Shown piece by piece: positions 32,480 through 45,029 of a DNA stretch of 64,000 bases. The stretch is from positions 992,001-1,056,000 of the forward strand of contig JAZGUH010000402.1 in assembly GCA_037893225.1 (NCBI GenBank). The letters are read 5' to 3'. The notes beneath the pieces are model-generated. The model worked only from the letters and a program-made list of their open reading frames with translations. It had not been told where the DNA came from and ran no database searches. The position numbers and the translations under genes were made by a program. Numbering within the stretch: position 1 is the first letter of the stretch; every line of letters starts with the position of its first letter. The DNA is from Hippasteria phrygiana. Its lineage: Eukaryota > Echinodermata > Asteroidea > Valvatida > Goniasteridae.

Positions 32480-35400
32480 GAGACTTTGTTCAAGGGGATA
32501 TGTGTCAAGACTAATAAATAATCGGGTCTTGAGAAAAAGGGTTACTCTCAACCAATAAACAACACGGTCTGTGTACATTTATTATTCAGCAATAATTATC
32601 TAGAATAAACTTGAACAGCGCCCTCTGCATGAACATGTACATTAGACTGGTTTCAGTCTCTCTCACAATGGTAATCCAGTGTTTACAAGATTGTTGTCGT
32701 ATGAGACTGAAGAAAATGGTAGCGTATAGTAGCTCTAAGTGCATATACTGTAACTTTCGATGGCTCTACACATTCGAGCAGTTAGAGTGCCTTATAGCTA
32801 TGTCCCGCCCAGGGACAAGTCTAGTCAAATGGCTCCGGTTTATACACGCAAACTAATTACGTGTTATTTTCCAGCGCCGCATGAGCCCAAACTAAGTGCA
32901 AGAACAGTGCACATCCGCCTTGAGCAAGTGAATGCTGGGCTATCTTGAATGGTCTTGAGATCTTGCGCGGTCCACTCCAGGAATGGAACAGAACCCAAAT
33001 AATGGAAAATCAGCAGAATTTATACACAGTGCGGACGCGCAGTATGCTCGCGCGGCGGTGCATGAGCGCTGCACGCTTTTCTCATACAACAGCACTGATT
33101 GGTTAAATAAAACAGTCCTACGGTAGCTTGTAACAGTGCAGCAGTACATGTCACTGACTCGAAGATGTGCCGTGTGCTAGCGTACGCGTACAGTTACGCT
33201 CGTTCAGTAAACCAGTCCTGCAACAGCAATATCACATCACAACATGGAGTCAGCGTATGCACAGCCGAGAGTTTAGCACCGAGGAATTATGTCTGAAATG
33301 TAAGATAAACAAATTTATGTTCGAACAATTGGCTTTAGTAAATGCAGGCAAAAGGTCAGTCCTTCTATCCACTTCTTATAACTTCACTAATCAAGCTGAA
33401 ATAATACCATTTTACTAAGCATCCTGGTGATTTTCGCCACAGTACATATACAACTAATTCAATCTCTTTTAAACATGTATTTAAATATATTGTAGGGGAA
33501 GAGTCAAATCGAATTGGCAAAAACTTTGTCGTATCTCTCGATGTTCACAACAACCGAGAGAGAAAGGCAACCAACTTGCTTCTTCTTCAAATCGGTCACA
33601 TGACGGCATGGCTTAACCTCGTCCTCGGGACTTACTTTATTTTCAACCTCGTTTCCAATAGTATTATATGTAGATTAGCAGGTAGTGGTGGGAGCGTACT
33701 GCTCGACACCATGGCGATGAGGTTGCCTTCACACTGTTTATTAAAAAAAACTTTGGGCCTTTTCAAATCCCTGGCTTCGTATTCATCTTAAGCTTAAAGC
33801 GATTTTTGGCCCTAGATTGCGGGAATTCCAGCCAGAAAATTTCCGACGACCAACCCACTTTTCCAATTTGACCTGTCCGAGGGCAACACAATTTTGTTTT
33901 CTTGGCCTATAAATGTACGGGCGACTAGCGCCCCCAACATCAGATACTTGCCAGTTCGTCTTTTGCTTCTAAACGTTGGTCTGTTGCTTGTGAGAGTACA
34001 TGTACAAACGTCCTTTGCGTGGCTCGCGTTGGGACTGTTTTGTGCCAGTTCGTTCTTTGATTTCTAAAATGCCCGTTCTACAAATTTGTTCCTCCTTCCT
34101 GATTGTTGTATTTTCTTCCTTTTTCGTCTGTTCGTTTGTTTGTTGGTGCTTGTCCTATGATTGCTGCTGTGTCCTTTGTTGCTGCTGTGTCCTTTGTTGC
34201 TGCTGTGATGTTCTTTGATTATTGGTTTGTCTTTCGTTTGTTTTCACACTGATCTTTCTGATCTTTAATTCAATGTTCTTCGTTCTTTACCAATTGTCCC
34301 TCGTCTGTGTGTGGTTTTGTCCTTCTTTGATAGCGTTTTGTCATCGTTTGTTGGTAATTGTCCTTTAATTGCTGGTTTGTCCTTTGATTGTTGATTTGTC
34401 GTTCATTTGGGGTTGTTTGTTCTCTTCAAATTTAGATAATTTTGGTCCTTTTGGCTGCCCATACAATAGATACGATTTGAAGCCTTGCATGGTGGGTGCG
34501 ATATGAGAGAGACTGAGATTGCGGGTAACACCATGTGAAATACAATGTACAATTTACATGTACTTCTGATTGTAAAGTCAACTTTTTATTGCTGTTGTGT
34601 ACTAGTACAATGTATTAACCACAGATCAATATTGGATTAGTGGTGTGGGGTGGAATGTTTCTGTTGAAATCCTGGCTTGACCCCCCCACAAAAAGGTCGT
34701 TGCAGGGGTCATAAATGTACTGTGTGTAAAAAACATTAACTGCTTTTGTTTTTTAATCATTTTAGAATTACTGCATGAAAAGTCTAATGCTTTGAGTAGA
34801 ATGTAAAAGACGTGTACATTTTTCTGGTGCAAATTTGATTACGTAATCATCATTAGTTTTTACGCAATTGGCTATTTTCCAAAGAGGACTCTTTTGCCAT
34901 AGATGACCTACATTGTACATGTAGTCTAGTTTCTAGCAGAAACCATCCAGAATCTTCCCAAATCCGCCACTTTGCAGTAGTCCAATGGCCCCTCATTCAA
35001 AGGACATCAAACCCACATGTACATTGTTTTTTGTGATAGTGAATAGGCAAATACATATACATACAATGTACATTCTACCCTCCAAACTTCTACAAAACCC
35101 TGCAAAAGCAGCAGGGATCCTTCAATAAGGTACATTTGTATAACGGTGGCAAATACAGTTTCCCTTGTGGTTTGTTTGACAACGTAGTGGCAAATAGTTG
35201 GAAGATGCAAGTCCCCTGCATCATTTAACCCTGCATTGTAACGTCTAGAGTACGTGTACCATGCAATTTATCATATTTAAATCGGAGGATTTGGGACTGT
35301 TAGTGTTAATTAATAAAACAGTTTCATTGCTGGAAGTCACTGTCTGGATCATCAAGAAGTTAACACGGGAAGATGAATTTCTCTCAGCATTTTTTCTCTT

Positions 35401-35800
35401 CCCTTTGAATTCATGTTTATTTTACAATGGGAAAAATTGCATCAACATTTTGAAAATATTTTCTAAAAGTGGGAAAACATTTTAATCATTTTCCGGGAAA
35501 ATATTTTCTTCAACTGGGAACACATTTTGACCGTTCACTCATTTTCTGAACCTTTTTGCACTGTTGTGAAAACCATTTCACATATTTTTGAAATGAAGAA
35601 TTTAAGAGACAATTTAACTTTTCTCCTGTTTGTAAAATTTTCACTCTGGTTTTGCACTTTTTTTCTCACCATTCTTTGCAAACTGTTCGGTGAAAATTTG
35701 TATTAACCAAATCAAACCTCACCTAAAGCTACAAAATACTAATAGTAGTAAACTGTAGTAATATGCAGTACTCTTAATACTCTGGCAATATTAATAGTTA
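32480..35800. other. No supported gene
   Basis: Between 34010 and 34430 the sequence is biased to TTTG/CTTT/TGCTG with near repeats such as GTCCTTTGTTGCTGCT. From 35380 to 35600 it is rich in GGGAAAA and CATTTT, as in the element at 54347-54640. Block 35700-35800 resembles 43390-43490. Confidence 0.4.
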
Positions 35801-35854
35801 GCTTTTCCGCAATTCCGGCGGAAAAGGTATTGTTTTTGTTCTGATTTTTTTTTT

Positions 35855-35876
35855 TCTTCTTCTTCTTCTTCTTCTC
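35855..35876 (+). repeat. (CTT)n microsatellite
   Basis: About seven CTT units following a T run. Confidence 0.85.
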
Positions 35877-36781
35877 CCCCAAATCCCATAGACTTTGTAC
35901 ACGTTTTTGCTGTGCGGCACTTTGGTCACTTCAAAAGCTCATATCTTCATCATACTTTGCCAAAACAAATCCCATACTAGAGGTGTGCATCGAAGTGTGA
36001 CGTCATGATGACGTCATCACGTGTCACGTGACGTCATCTTAAAGGGGCATTTTTGAAGGACACATCTAGAGAACCGTACGTCCGATTGTATTCAGAGTTA
36101 GTACATGTATGCTGGTAGGCCGGTACGTGTTATAGATGAAAATCGATGTGACGTCATGATGACGTCATCATACGATTTTATAGGAATATTTAAATTGTTG
36201 GACCTTTAAGCCATATCTCATCAACGGAACATGCTAATTTCGAAATTCTTTTTGTAATAGGTTTGTTAGGTCATAAATACCTACGTATCAATGTAAAAAA
36301 TGTGTGACGTCATGATGACGTCATCAAAAATGTGCTTTTTTGAAACACATATACATATAAGGGTAGTTCCGATCGTCGCGAAAATTGGTGGGTAGGTAGA
36401 TATTGTTACCAGCATGCAAAATCCAAAGTGACGTCATGATGACGTCATCGGCTGATTTTCTGTGAATTTTTTAATGTTTTAAATGTCATTGTACCCTCAA
36501 AATTTTACACTATCAGTGATCAGATTTATTCCAAACATGACACAGACCAAGACCACGTTGCAAATGTTTGCTTTGACAACTGCCATTGTGATGACGTCAT
36601 CATGGGTCACGTGACGTCATCTTAGAGGTGCATACTTTAAGGTCAGATATCTAGAGAACCGCATGTCCGATTGGGTTTAATATTATTGTGCGGGTAGGCC
36701 AGGGTGTGTTTAAGATGAAAATTGACGTGACGTCATGACGTAATCAGAAGGTCATTAAATCATGCTAAAAATTTAGAGTAT

Positions 36782-37050
36782 TAATAATAATAATAATAAT
36801 AATAATGCATTTATATAGCGCCAAATCCATCGAGATGCTCCATGGCGCATAGTACACAAAATACACATAAAATTACACTTACATTTATATTAAATTACAT
36901 AACATCATAAAAATCAGTTTGATATATTTACAATTATAAGAGATGGGCAAACGCCTCTCTAAACAGGACAGTTTTCAATTTACTTTTAAAAACCTCAAGA
37001 TTGTCTGTTATGACAAAATATAGCAATCTGCTATGACAAAACAGCTTATA
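36782..37050. mobile_element. SINE/LINE 3'-end-like insertion with (TAA)n
   Basis: (TAA)8 leads into GCATTTATATAGCGCC and GAGATGCTCCATGGCGC, then GATGGGCAAACGCCTCTC. This arrangement is widespread in marine invertebrate retroposon tails, as far as I recall. It splits the CRE-doublet element. The right boundary is uncertain. Confidence 0.5.
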
Positions 37051-38065
37051 CACATGTATACAATGAATTTTGCTCTAACTAATTCCACATTTTCATGATC
37101 GTAGCTCACTCAATTGTAAAATAACAGCCATTTCGAAATTTAGATCAAAACAATATAAAAGAAAAGAATTCTGGGAAGGGCAGAAAACCGTGACTGCAAT
37201 GTAGCACGTTGTGAATTTATTCCACACTTGAACGCACAGTTGTGTGTGGCACTGCGGGCTGCGATACGTGCTATAATGGACATCGCAAATCGTACATATT
37301 TAAGTCAATATTCCCCTCCAAAAAAATCACTTCAACATAATATTGACAGAAGATTTTTGACATTCCGATTTGGTTTAAAGTTGGTATGGTAGTAGATCGG
37401 CAATGTGTTAAAGATGGAAATTTATGTGACGTCATGATGACGTCATCATACAAATTTATATTGATAGTTACGTTTTGAACCTGTAAGCCATATTTCGTCA
37501 ACAGAACATGCTAAAGTCGAAATTCCTTTTGTAACAGGTTTCTTAGGCCGTAGATATTTTTTATATCAATGTGAAAAATGTGTGACGTCATAATGTCATA
37601 AAAAATGTGCTTTTTTGAAAAATGCATAACCGTAGGTTCGATTGTCATGAAAATCGGTGGGTATGTAGATATTGTCATTAGTATGCAAAATTCAAAGTGA
37701 CAAAAATAATGCGGAAAAGCATGTGTTCTGTTTCAAAACAGGCACACTTCTAGTTTTATTTAGTATTGTGTCCTGCATCAAAATAAAGTATGTACAATGT
37801 GGTAAATTACCCCAAATGAATGTTTTAAGGGTTAAATTTTTGTGAATTGTGAATTGTGAACGGGAACAGGACTTTAATTTTACAAAAACTCAATTTGCAT
37901 TTGGGTCTTTCCACAGTAAATGGGTACAAAAGTGTGATATAGGATTGGCAAATGAAGCAGGATCATAATATCCAGTTGTTTGTCCTCTTTTTTCCCTTTG
38001 TACATTCCCCCCATTGGTGAGGACAAATATTGTGCCTTTTCATTCTTATCCCTATAGTCTTGGTT

Positions 38066-38166
38066 CAAGACGTTGTTACGTATAATATGCGATAACCAGC
38101 CACCGCGAGAGGGCGTTATTAGCCACGAACTATTAATAGCCACGAACTGCCAGTAACAACGTCTTG
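38066..38166. mobile_element. 101-bp MITE CAAGACGTTGTTAC, copy 1
   Basis: CAAGACGTTGTTAC (38066-38079) mirrors GTAACAACGTCTTG (38153-38166). Homology with the 39.5 kb copy, in reverse orientation, extends 15-20 bp beyond both ends (CTATAGTCTTGGTT and GGAATCTTGTA). Confidence 0.75.
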
Positions 38167-38593
38167 GGAATCTTGTAAAATCTCCCCCCGAAAAATGGGG
38201 GAAACTAGTGCGCATGCTTCAATTCTGTATGAAAATGAGGAACATTTTCTCTTCACGCACGCGCACATACGAAAAAGAGCTGCCAATGAAGTTGCACAAT
38301 AGTATGGTAGCTATCTATACTACTACTGGCCGAAGGGGCACTGGTAAGTTCGCGATCGAAGCTGCTTGCTCTGCTTTGCATTAATTGCAGGCAGCCGGCC
38401 AGCTATGCGCTAGCGGCTGCAGTGTTCACCGCTCGTGTTCGCCTGCGACGTCTTGCAACTGTGACGATCGATGCGAGGGAGATACAACGGGTAAGGTGCC
38501 GGGCGGGACCGGGCAGGCAACCTGGGTGATGGTGTGTAATCTGCGGGAAATTACTTGTTACATGCAAGAAATACCTCTCCGTTATATTAAACC

Positions 38594-38930
38594 GTAGGGG
38601 CTCGGACAACTCGACCGTTGGCCGACTCGACTCGAGACAACTTGACCGTTGAGACAACTCGACCGTCTTTGCGTCAAATGGGAAGACAACCCTTGTGCTA
38701 TTTAAAAGGTCAAAATCAGTCAAAATTTCCTTCCACCTCCCCTGCCTATACTTTGTACACAGACATGATCAGATTACATGTGGTTTGTACATGTGGCAGA
38801 AGGGTCACAAACAATCACCTTGACTGATTTTGACCCATACAACAACATGGCTCAGAATGCATGTTTGCATAGGGGGCGTGGAGACAAGTCTTCCGTTGAG
38901 ACAAGTCGTCCGTTGAATTGAAGTCGACTC
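38594..38930. repeat. GACAACTCGACCGTTG repeats and an inverted pair
   Basis: GACAACTCGACCGTTG variants occur three times at 38600-38665, and GAGACAAGTC(T/G)TCCGTTGA twice at 38880-38915. GGTCAAAATCAGTC (38707-38720) is mirrored at 38822-38835. Confidence 0.6.
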
Positions 38931-39494
38931 GGAGGTGGGGGAATCGCTGCTGTCTCGGCGGGGATTCGCGTCTAGCCTCAAAGCAAACATGAGCCTGAAT
39001 TTTTGTCGAGTTTCACCAGTGGAGAAAACCCACAGGAGATCTAGAGTGCGTCTCAGTATCTTTGTGAACTGTGTGACAATCGAATCACCAGAGTATGACA
39101 ATCTCCGTTTTCCCCGGCCGTAAAGACTAGGGCCTCGTGAGCTATTTGTTTTATTATTATCACGGCCTTTTTTATTTTATATCTCAATCAATTCACCTAA
39201 CAAGGTCTCCTCAGCACCATTATAATATATCAATTATCATATTCAGCCCCGTTAAGATTTTCTGTTTATTATATTTCCATCATTCCGGAACTTTTTAGTT
39301 CATTCCCCTCGGCCCTACCAAACAATCTAAATAGCACGGACCTGCTGTACCTTTATCTTCATATACTAACACTCGGGCGGTAGTAGTCAGGGGGTTAGAT
39401 CTATGCATAATGCATTTATTTATGTATTCATAATGCGCGCTGCAACATTAGGCTAAGCAGGTGCGTGCGCACAACACGGCTTCTACAAGATTCC

Positions 39495-39596
39495 CAAGAC
39501 GTTGTTACTGGCGGTTCGCGGCTATTAAGTTTGTCGTGATAACGCCCTCTCGCGGCGGCCGGTTATCGCGAATATACGTAACAACGTCTTGAACCA
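39495..39596. mobile_element. 101-bp MITE CAAGACGTTGTTAC, copy 2 (inverted)
   Basis: Inverted relative to 38066-38166 and flanked by the complementary shared sequences TACAAGATTCCC and ACCAAGACTAT. The two copies form arms of about 130 bp around 1.3 kb. Confidence 0.75.
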
Positions 39597-39689
39597 AGAC
39601 TATTATCCCTACAGCATTGTTACCTGTAAAAATCACAACAATCTACTGTATATTTCAGAAGTAACAGGGTATTATGTTCAGAATATTAC

Positions 39690-39752
39690 GTACATGTATG
39701 TAACATGGACAGAACTTTGTCACAAAATTTCTGTCCATGTTACGTACATGTA
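39690..39752. repeat. Hairpin around TGTCCATGTTAC
   Basis: GTAACATGGACAGA (39700-39713) faces TCTGTCCATGTTAC (39730-39743), and the outer ACGTACATGTA segments pair too. The loop TTTGTCACAAAATT is nearly the same as in the hairpin at 57840-57891. Confidence 0.8.
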
Positions 39753-39806
39753 CGTTACATATGAATGTCTTAAAACCCTAACCCTCCAGGGTATTTTGGC
39801 TAGAAA

Positions 39807-39948
39807 CCCTGCCAGACGCATCATATTGCATACTTTGTCACATTGACTTGTGTGCAGAGTGCAGCAAGGTCAAGCTGTCACCACAGATGCACTGTGCTGC
39901 GTCTGGCAGGGTGAGGTTAACCCTATCCCTGCCAGACGCAGCACAGTG
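39807..39948. repeat. CCCTGCCAGACGCA inverted repeats
   Basis: CCCTGCCAGACGCA occurs at 39807 and again at 39927, with its complement at 39898-39911. The 22-bp segments 39890-39911 and 39927-39948 are perfect inverted repeats around a 15-nt loop that contains TTAA. Confidence 0.85.
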
Positions 39949-40550
39949 TATCCTTAAAGACCAAGAAAATTGTGTTTATTTTGGCTGTTAGCAATCTTGA
40001 ATGGGTTTTATAAATGAGATGACATTTGGGTAAATTCATGCACATGATAAATAGTGTCCTATCAATTTATAGCAAACATTCTGTCCATGTTACATACGTA
40101 ATTATTTACAACGACCCCTGTTATTTCTAAAGTATAGATAAAGTACTCTATTTTATGTACACATGATCATTGCTGCCTCAGAAATGTACAGGAAACAACT
40201 GAACAAAATATCTTGCTTTGTTGTACCCTCCAGTGTCCCCCTCTCAAATCCCAAATTTGCAGTCAATTGTACCCCATTAGTGTGGAAATGCCCACTTGCA
40301 TTTTTAACTTTCAGTCACAAAGTACAATACGGTAAGAAGCATGCTACATGTACATGTAATTCCTTCAAAATCCTTTGTTGTGCCTACATGTTGTACCTTG
40401 TAACTGTCTAGTAGCCTCAATCTCGCCTCAATCTCAATCTCTCAATTGGGCCTGCCATTGTCTACCAAAGAATGAACCATGTTTATGCCCTCAAACTGTT
40501 AACATCGTCCAGTACTCTTTTTTTTTGCTAAGATGAATTAAATCCTTTAA

Positions 40551-40946
40551 CCCTGCGTGCAGCCAAGTGCCTGTTTGGTGAGGCACGTTTTTGTATTTTT
40601 GTTATTTACGTAAACACATTTGGGCCAATTCCGCTCAAACTTCATGTAATCCTCAATCGAACCCCCTAGTCTGAGGGCCTCTAGTCACCTTTAATGTCGA
40701 AATTACTAACAAGCAAAACCGACCAGAAGAAAAAAGGGCCAATAGCAAAGCCCCATTGGTTTTGTATCATAAAGGAAACTATCAACCATTCTACTGCTAG
40801 CCCAGTGACAGACGGTAAACAACAGCTGCTTTCACCCACAAAAAGCCTTATGTCTGTGACCGTTTCATGTCCATCCTTTTAGAAGTGCCTTCCGGAGGAG
40901 CACCTTAGTGTGCCCGAGTCATTTTTGTCAGGCGCTGCACGCAGGG
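40551..40946. mobile_element. 396-bp TTAA-flanked TIR element
   Basis: TTAA then CCCTGCGTGCAGCC at the left. GGCGCTGCACGCAGGG at the right is followed, two bases later, by TTAA. The architecture matches the TTAA/CCC elements at 1.4, 26.5 and 32.3 kb, but the sequence differs. Short frames inside look random. Confidence 0.65.
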
Positions 40947-40949
40947 TTT

Positions 40950-42000
40950 TAACATTTTCAATAATGCAGACTGGATGTAGACAGATTTGTAAGGATTAAG
41001 GTTGATGCAATTCAGAGACCTGTATGTGTATGGATAACTTGCATCACTTGACATCTTGAAGCAATGCAAATCTCTCACCATGTACAGCAATAAGGAATCC
41101 TTGATTGAAGCAAGACCTTTTAATTGCAGGGAATGGTACATGTAGTACAACCTGTACATCAAGCTGTTTCATGACTCATTGGATTAATGTAATGGGAACA
41201 TTAAATCTGGCCTTTCCTTTCACTACTACGACTACATGTGTTGCTGGAGGTGTAAAGATTTCACAGCAACCTCCATCAACCATAAAATGCAGATATGATA
41301 TATCAGCCATTGAAAAGCTCATTAGGTTTGCCACATCCACCGGGAATCAACCCATGTTGGCCCATTCCAAGTTTCTGCGAATGAAACGGACGGTGATTAA
41401 TAATTACTAGGCGCACGTTCGCCGACTGAGTTATTAATTGATTTCACTGCGCATCAATTAAATGTCAATCGGTAATCCCACGATTTCCCCCCCAGATGCG
41501 GAGAGATTCTGAATGAAAACAAGATAGTGGGAATTCCTGATGGATTTTTTTATCATACTTCTTTCCACCGTAGCTTAATGACTGCAGTCTGACATGTCTG
41601 AGGCTGCCAGGCCTAAAAACAACCACCTCCATATGAGTTTATTACCCCCGCACACGGGTGCGATGCGACCATATCTGAATATAAATCTGCCATGATATTT
41701 TGCATCTGCCATGATATATTGCATCTTCAGCTTTTCCCCCCTTAGGGGCAGTGGAGGGAGATGTTTTGAAAACCCAATTATTACCGCTCCCTAAATTCAC
41801 GCTAAGCTTCTTTGGGTGTTAAGTAGGATTTAGTTGGCGGGAGTTGGTGGGATTGGTCTGGGATGCACTTACATTTAGGGCCAATTAATGTACTCCAATG
41901 GTGTTGAGGGTAAACAAAACGGGTTCAAGTATTAAGTGCATACTAGGAATAAGTCTCAAATATTTTATTTTTAATGGGAGGGGTGATTAACAACATTTTA
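40950..42000. other. Quiet island with homeodomain-like motifs
   Basis: No gene. The part 41390-41500 has several TAAT/ATTA cores (TTATTAATTGATTT, CATCAATTAAATGTC), and 41680-41725 has a tandem CTGCCATGATAT repeat. It is a possible regulatory element, by inference only. Confidence 0.3.
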
Positions 42001-42002
42001 AA

Positions 42003-42098
42003 ATTACGGTATTCCGGAGGTAGCAGGTTCGAATCCCACTCCTGCCAGTTTTCTTTGTTCACTTTGAACATTTTGAGATTAAGATTAAGATTAAGATT
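42003..42098 (+). mobile_element. 3' fragment of the tRNA-derived SINE with (GATTAA)n tail
   Basis: Starts inside the anticodon arm (TACGGTATTCCGG), carries GGTTCGAATCCCACTCCTGCC and the TTCTTTGTTCACTTTGAA tail, then four GATTAA units. The hexamer run may be the expanded tail of the retroposon. Confidence 0.8.
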
Positions 42099-42456
42099 GA
42101 ATCAACCCCATGAATCTGTCCTTTTTATAAGTTTGTCTATAACACGTTCTAAAAACTCAATTTATGTTTCCATTTCTAAGTTGGTGTAGTACAGAGTTAT
42201 TTTGGGGGCATGGTTAATGGGTGGGATTATCCATTTTCCTATGTTTAGAAACACTTTGGGAAAATCTTTTTGGACCATTTTACCTGTATATTTTGATGTG
42301 GGGGGGGGGCACTGTTTAACTGTCATCTCAAGTTGGCACTAAAAAAAAAAAAGGCATTCAAGAAAATGTTTTAAAATAAAATTGGCTAAATTGGCTCACT
42401 GTGTAGCATTGCACATATGTATACATGTAGTTTGTTTAGTGACCAACTACAAAGTA

Positions 42457-42638
42457 CAGTCGAACCCTGATAATACATGTAAGAGCACTGTCAATACAAC
42501 ATCCTGCTTATAGCAAGGAAACAAATAGTTCCTGAGTCTTTGTTTTTCTTTGTTTTCCATTACGGATAATACAAGGTACCTGTTATAGCAAGGTAAATTG
42601 TAAAGTCCCAAGGACCTTGTTATAAAGGTGTTTGACTG
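42457..42638. mobile_element. pogo/Tigger-like MITE
   Basis: CAGTCGAACCCTGATAATAC begins at 42457 and GTTATAAAGGTGTTTGACTG ends at 42638. TA dinucleotides flank both ends (42455-42456, 42639-42640), the mariner-superfamily target duplication. CAGT(C/G)AA-type TIRs and inner TTATAGCAAGG motifs fit non-autonomous pogo/Tigger copies. 182 bp, non-coding. Confidence 0.8.
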
Positions 42639-42641
42639 TAG

Positions 42642-44660
42642 TTTGTCTTTTCACACAAAAATTGACCGGCAATAAAGTACAACACATTTAAATTACGAGT
42701 GGGACGCAACTAATTCCTACAGTATCAATCTTTGTGCATAGCTAAATAGCAAAACAACTCATAATGTATTAGGAATACCCAATAAAGTGCACAATGTACA
42801 CGCTTTTTCATTCAAAAATGCAGTTTTCTTCCATACATGTAACTCATTAGCAGAGGGGAATCTATTCAGTTAAAACTTTCAGTCGGAACACGGTCAGCTT
42901 TAAGTGTCCGCTGGGAATTTTAAATTAATTTTATACCTTTTTATTGGGAATGGATATACATACATCATTTAACTACATGTATAGCACACATACATGTACA
43001 TTATGTATACTTCCAGGCTGATTTTTTTCTGCAGCCCTGAAATGTTTACTAAATACGCATGTGCCAACATGCATATTTTTGACAAACTGCTTTCGAGTAT
43101 TTTTGCATTACCACTTGATGGACAGGTGTGACAAAAAGTAAGGTGTTAACATTTTATATCATGCACTTTTATCTACAATCAAATTACATGCACAGTATGT
43201 GCACTACACACAATTCCAGCCTGTATCAGTCATTCTCAGTTAAAAGCTTTATGTATACACAACAGTAGTCTGTGATTACTTTGCAAATTGAGATGTAATT
43301 AAGGCAACCACACATTATACACTGACAGGACCCATTAGTCACATCCAACAGCTTCTATGGAGCTTTGTTACTAGGAAACACTGCCAACTGGGAGGGAGTT
43401 CTTAAACCCTAGCCTCACATAAAACTACAAAATACTACTCGTAGAGTATTAAACTGGATTGTAGTATGCAGTACTCTTACCTATTTGTGTACAATGCTTG
43501 TGGCAATTTTTGTGTCGCCTAAACGAATGTTTTGGGGGGCACTTACCACTCATGAATTCTGTCCATATGTCTGTGTGGGCCGTGTGACCTCCAATACTCC
43601 ATGCCAAAATTTAAACTTGATACACCTTGCTGCAATCTGAGCCTTTCTTTCCATTACACCCACTGTATTTGAGGTTTTATTAACCAAATTAATGTAGACA
43701 AAAAAAGAGCGTTTGCTACGAGAAAAACTGCCTGTTCAAAATGACAGGTAGACAGGCGGCTACACGCATCTAATGTCCAGAGCCACGTGTATGTGTGTTG
43801 CAGGGGCATAGTAAGCAATGCTTTATTATGCTGATGACATGACAGCCGAAAGTTTTGATATAAAAATCAACCCTAACAGTTTTGAATCCTCCAATTTCAA
43901 TATGATTTTTCACACCACCTAGAGAGTTGAAACACAAAAGTACATCAGTATGTTTTAAATTGAAGGGCAATTTCACCGTCACTAATGTTACATTTTTATA
44001 CTGTCCTGTCGGTGATGTCACCTTCATCCCTCGTAGCTTCAAAGCCTATTGACCAATCTAAGGCAAAACTGCCACAAAATGGTGGTGAGGCCAACCAAGA
44101 GACACAAAGAACAACTCGGAACTGGTTCTTGTTTTCTGAACATTCAGTTTATTGGCCATCACTAACGTTACCAAAAGAGGACATGGTGTATTTAAGGGTA
44201 CTGTTAACACAGATTGTCTTCTAGACTGGTTGAGCTGAGCTGGCTTCAAAAGTACCTGTCTTTTTAAACACTTGGGGGTCAGAGCTGAATGTTTTTAAAT
44301 TAACATTAATTTAAATCAACTAGCAATCTAGGCAGGACTTGCATTAAATCGGTACTATGTGACATCACTTACGGTACATGTACATGTACATGTATGTCAC
44401 TAATAGAGAAATCACACAAAAAGCCCCGTGTTCAAAAACATTGAGAGCTAATTTAGTAAAACAGAGATTTGTTGTCCACAATATATATGCAGAATACAAT
44501 CCAAACATAAACAAAAAGCATTTTATATCGAAGTTTTTGAATTTTATCAGTTTTGTCCCTATTGCTGTGGAATTGGCTTTTTTTCCAAATTTATTAGTAG
44601 AAATTGTTCTTATTTTTTTTTTTTTTATCTCTAACCATATGCACCTCTTGAGTAAATAGT
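42642..44660. other. No supported gene
   Basis: AT-rich with TACATG runs (42970-43000, 44373-44396). Block 43390-43490 is a diverged relative of 35700-35800. Open frames of 80-116 codons are not recognisable. Confidence 0.35.
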
Positions 44661-44972
44661 GATCCAGGGAGCGGCTCGCTGAGCCTTTAGCCACGCCAGC
44701 TGCTGAGGTGGGCATTAATATGTGCCCTGCGTAGTTTAATTGTATTTTGCCCGCACGCGGTGGGGCTCACATTGATTTCGCAAATTAATCCATGGTATTG
44801 ATTCGTGGGAGCTGCGCCAGGCCTGGGAAATGCTTGCCCGTGTGCGTACGCAGATTTTTGTTTTGATTATTTATTTATTTTTCTTTCTTGTATTTGCTGC
44901 ATTCTGATTCAGACGTCGTCAGCTGTGACGCTCCAAGTCTAAGTGGTCTGTGTTTTTCTGTATCTCTTGCAG

Positions 44973-45026
44973 AGGACGTTGTTGGGAAGCAGCAGACCTC
45001 ACTCAAAGGCAGGTACAGGTGTACAT
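44973..45026 (+). other. Candidate 54-bp internal exon
   Basis: GTATCTCTTGCAG is a good acceptor ending at 44972, and GTAAGT at 45027 is a consensus donor. The 54 nt between are open in at least two frames and more GC-rich than their flanks. No protein family is recognised and the partner exons are not visible, so it could equally be a non-coding RNA exon or chance. Confidence 0.25.
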
Positions 45027-45029
45027 GTA

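Larger units (their letters stand above)
35801..37720. mobile_element. CRE-doublet element, interrupted
   Basis: GCTTTTCCGCA at 35801 faces TGCGGAAAAGC ending at 37720. The interior has 15 TGACGTCA palindromes. Five are doublets TGACGTCATGATGACGTCA starting at 35998, 36149, 36305, 36429 and 37427, each with an 11-bp start-to-start distance. Block 36090-36450 is repeated at about 37375-37700 with moderate divergence. A separate insertion begins at 36782. No transposase is seen. Confidence 0.65.
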
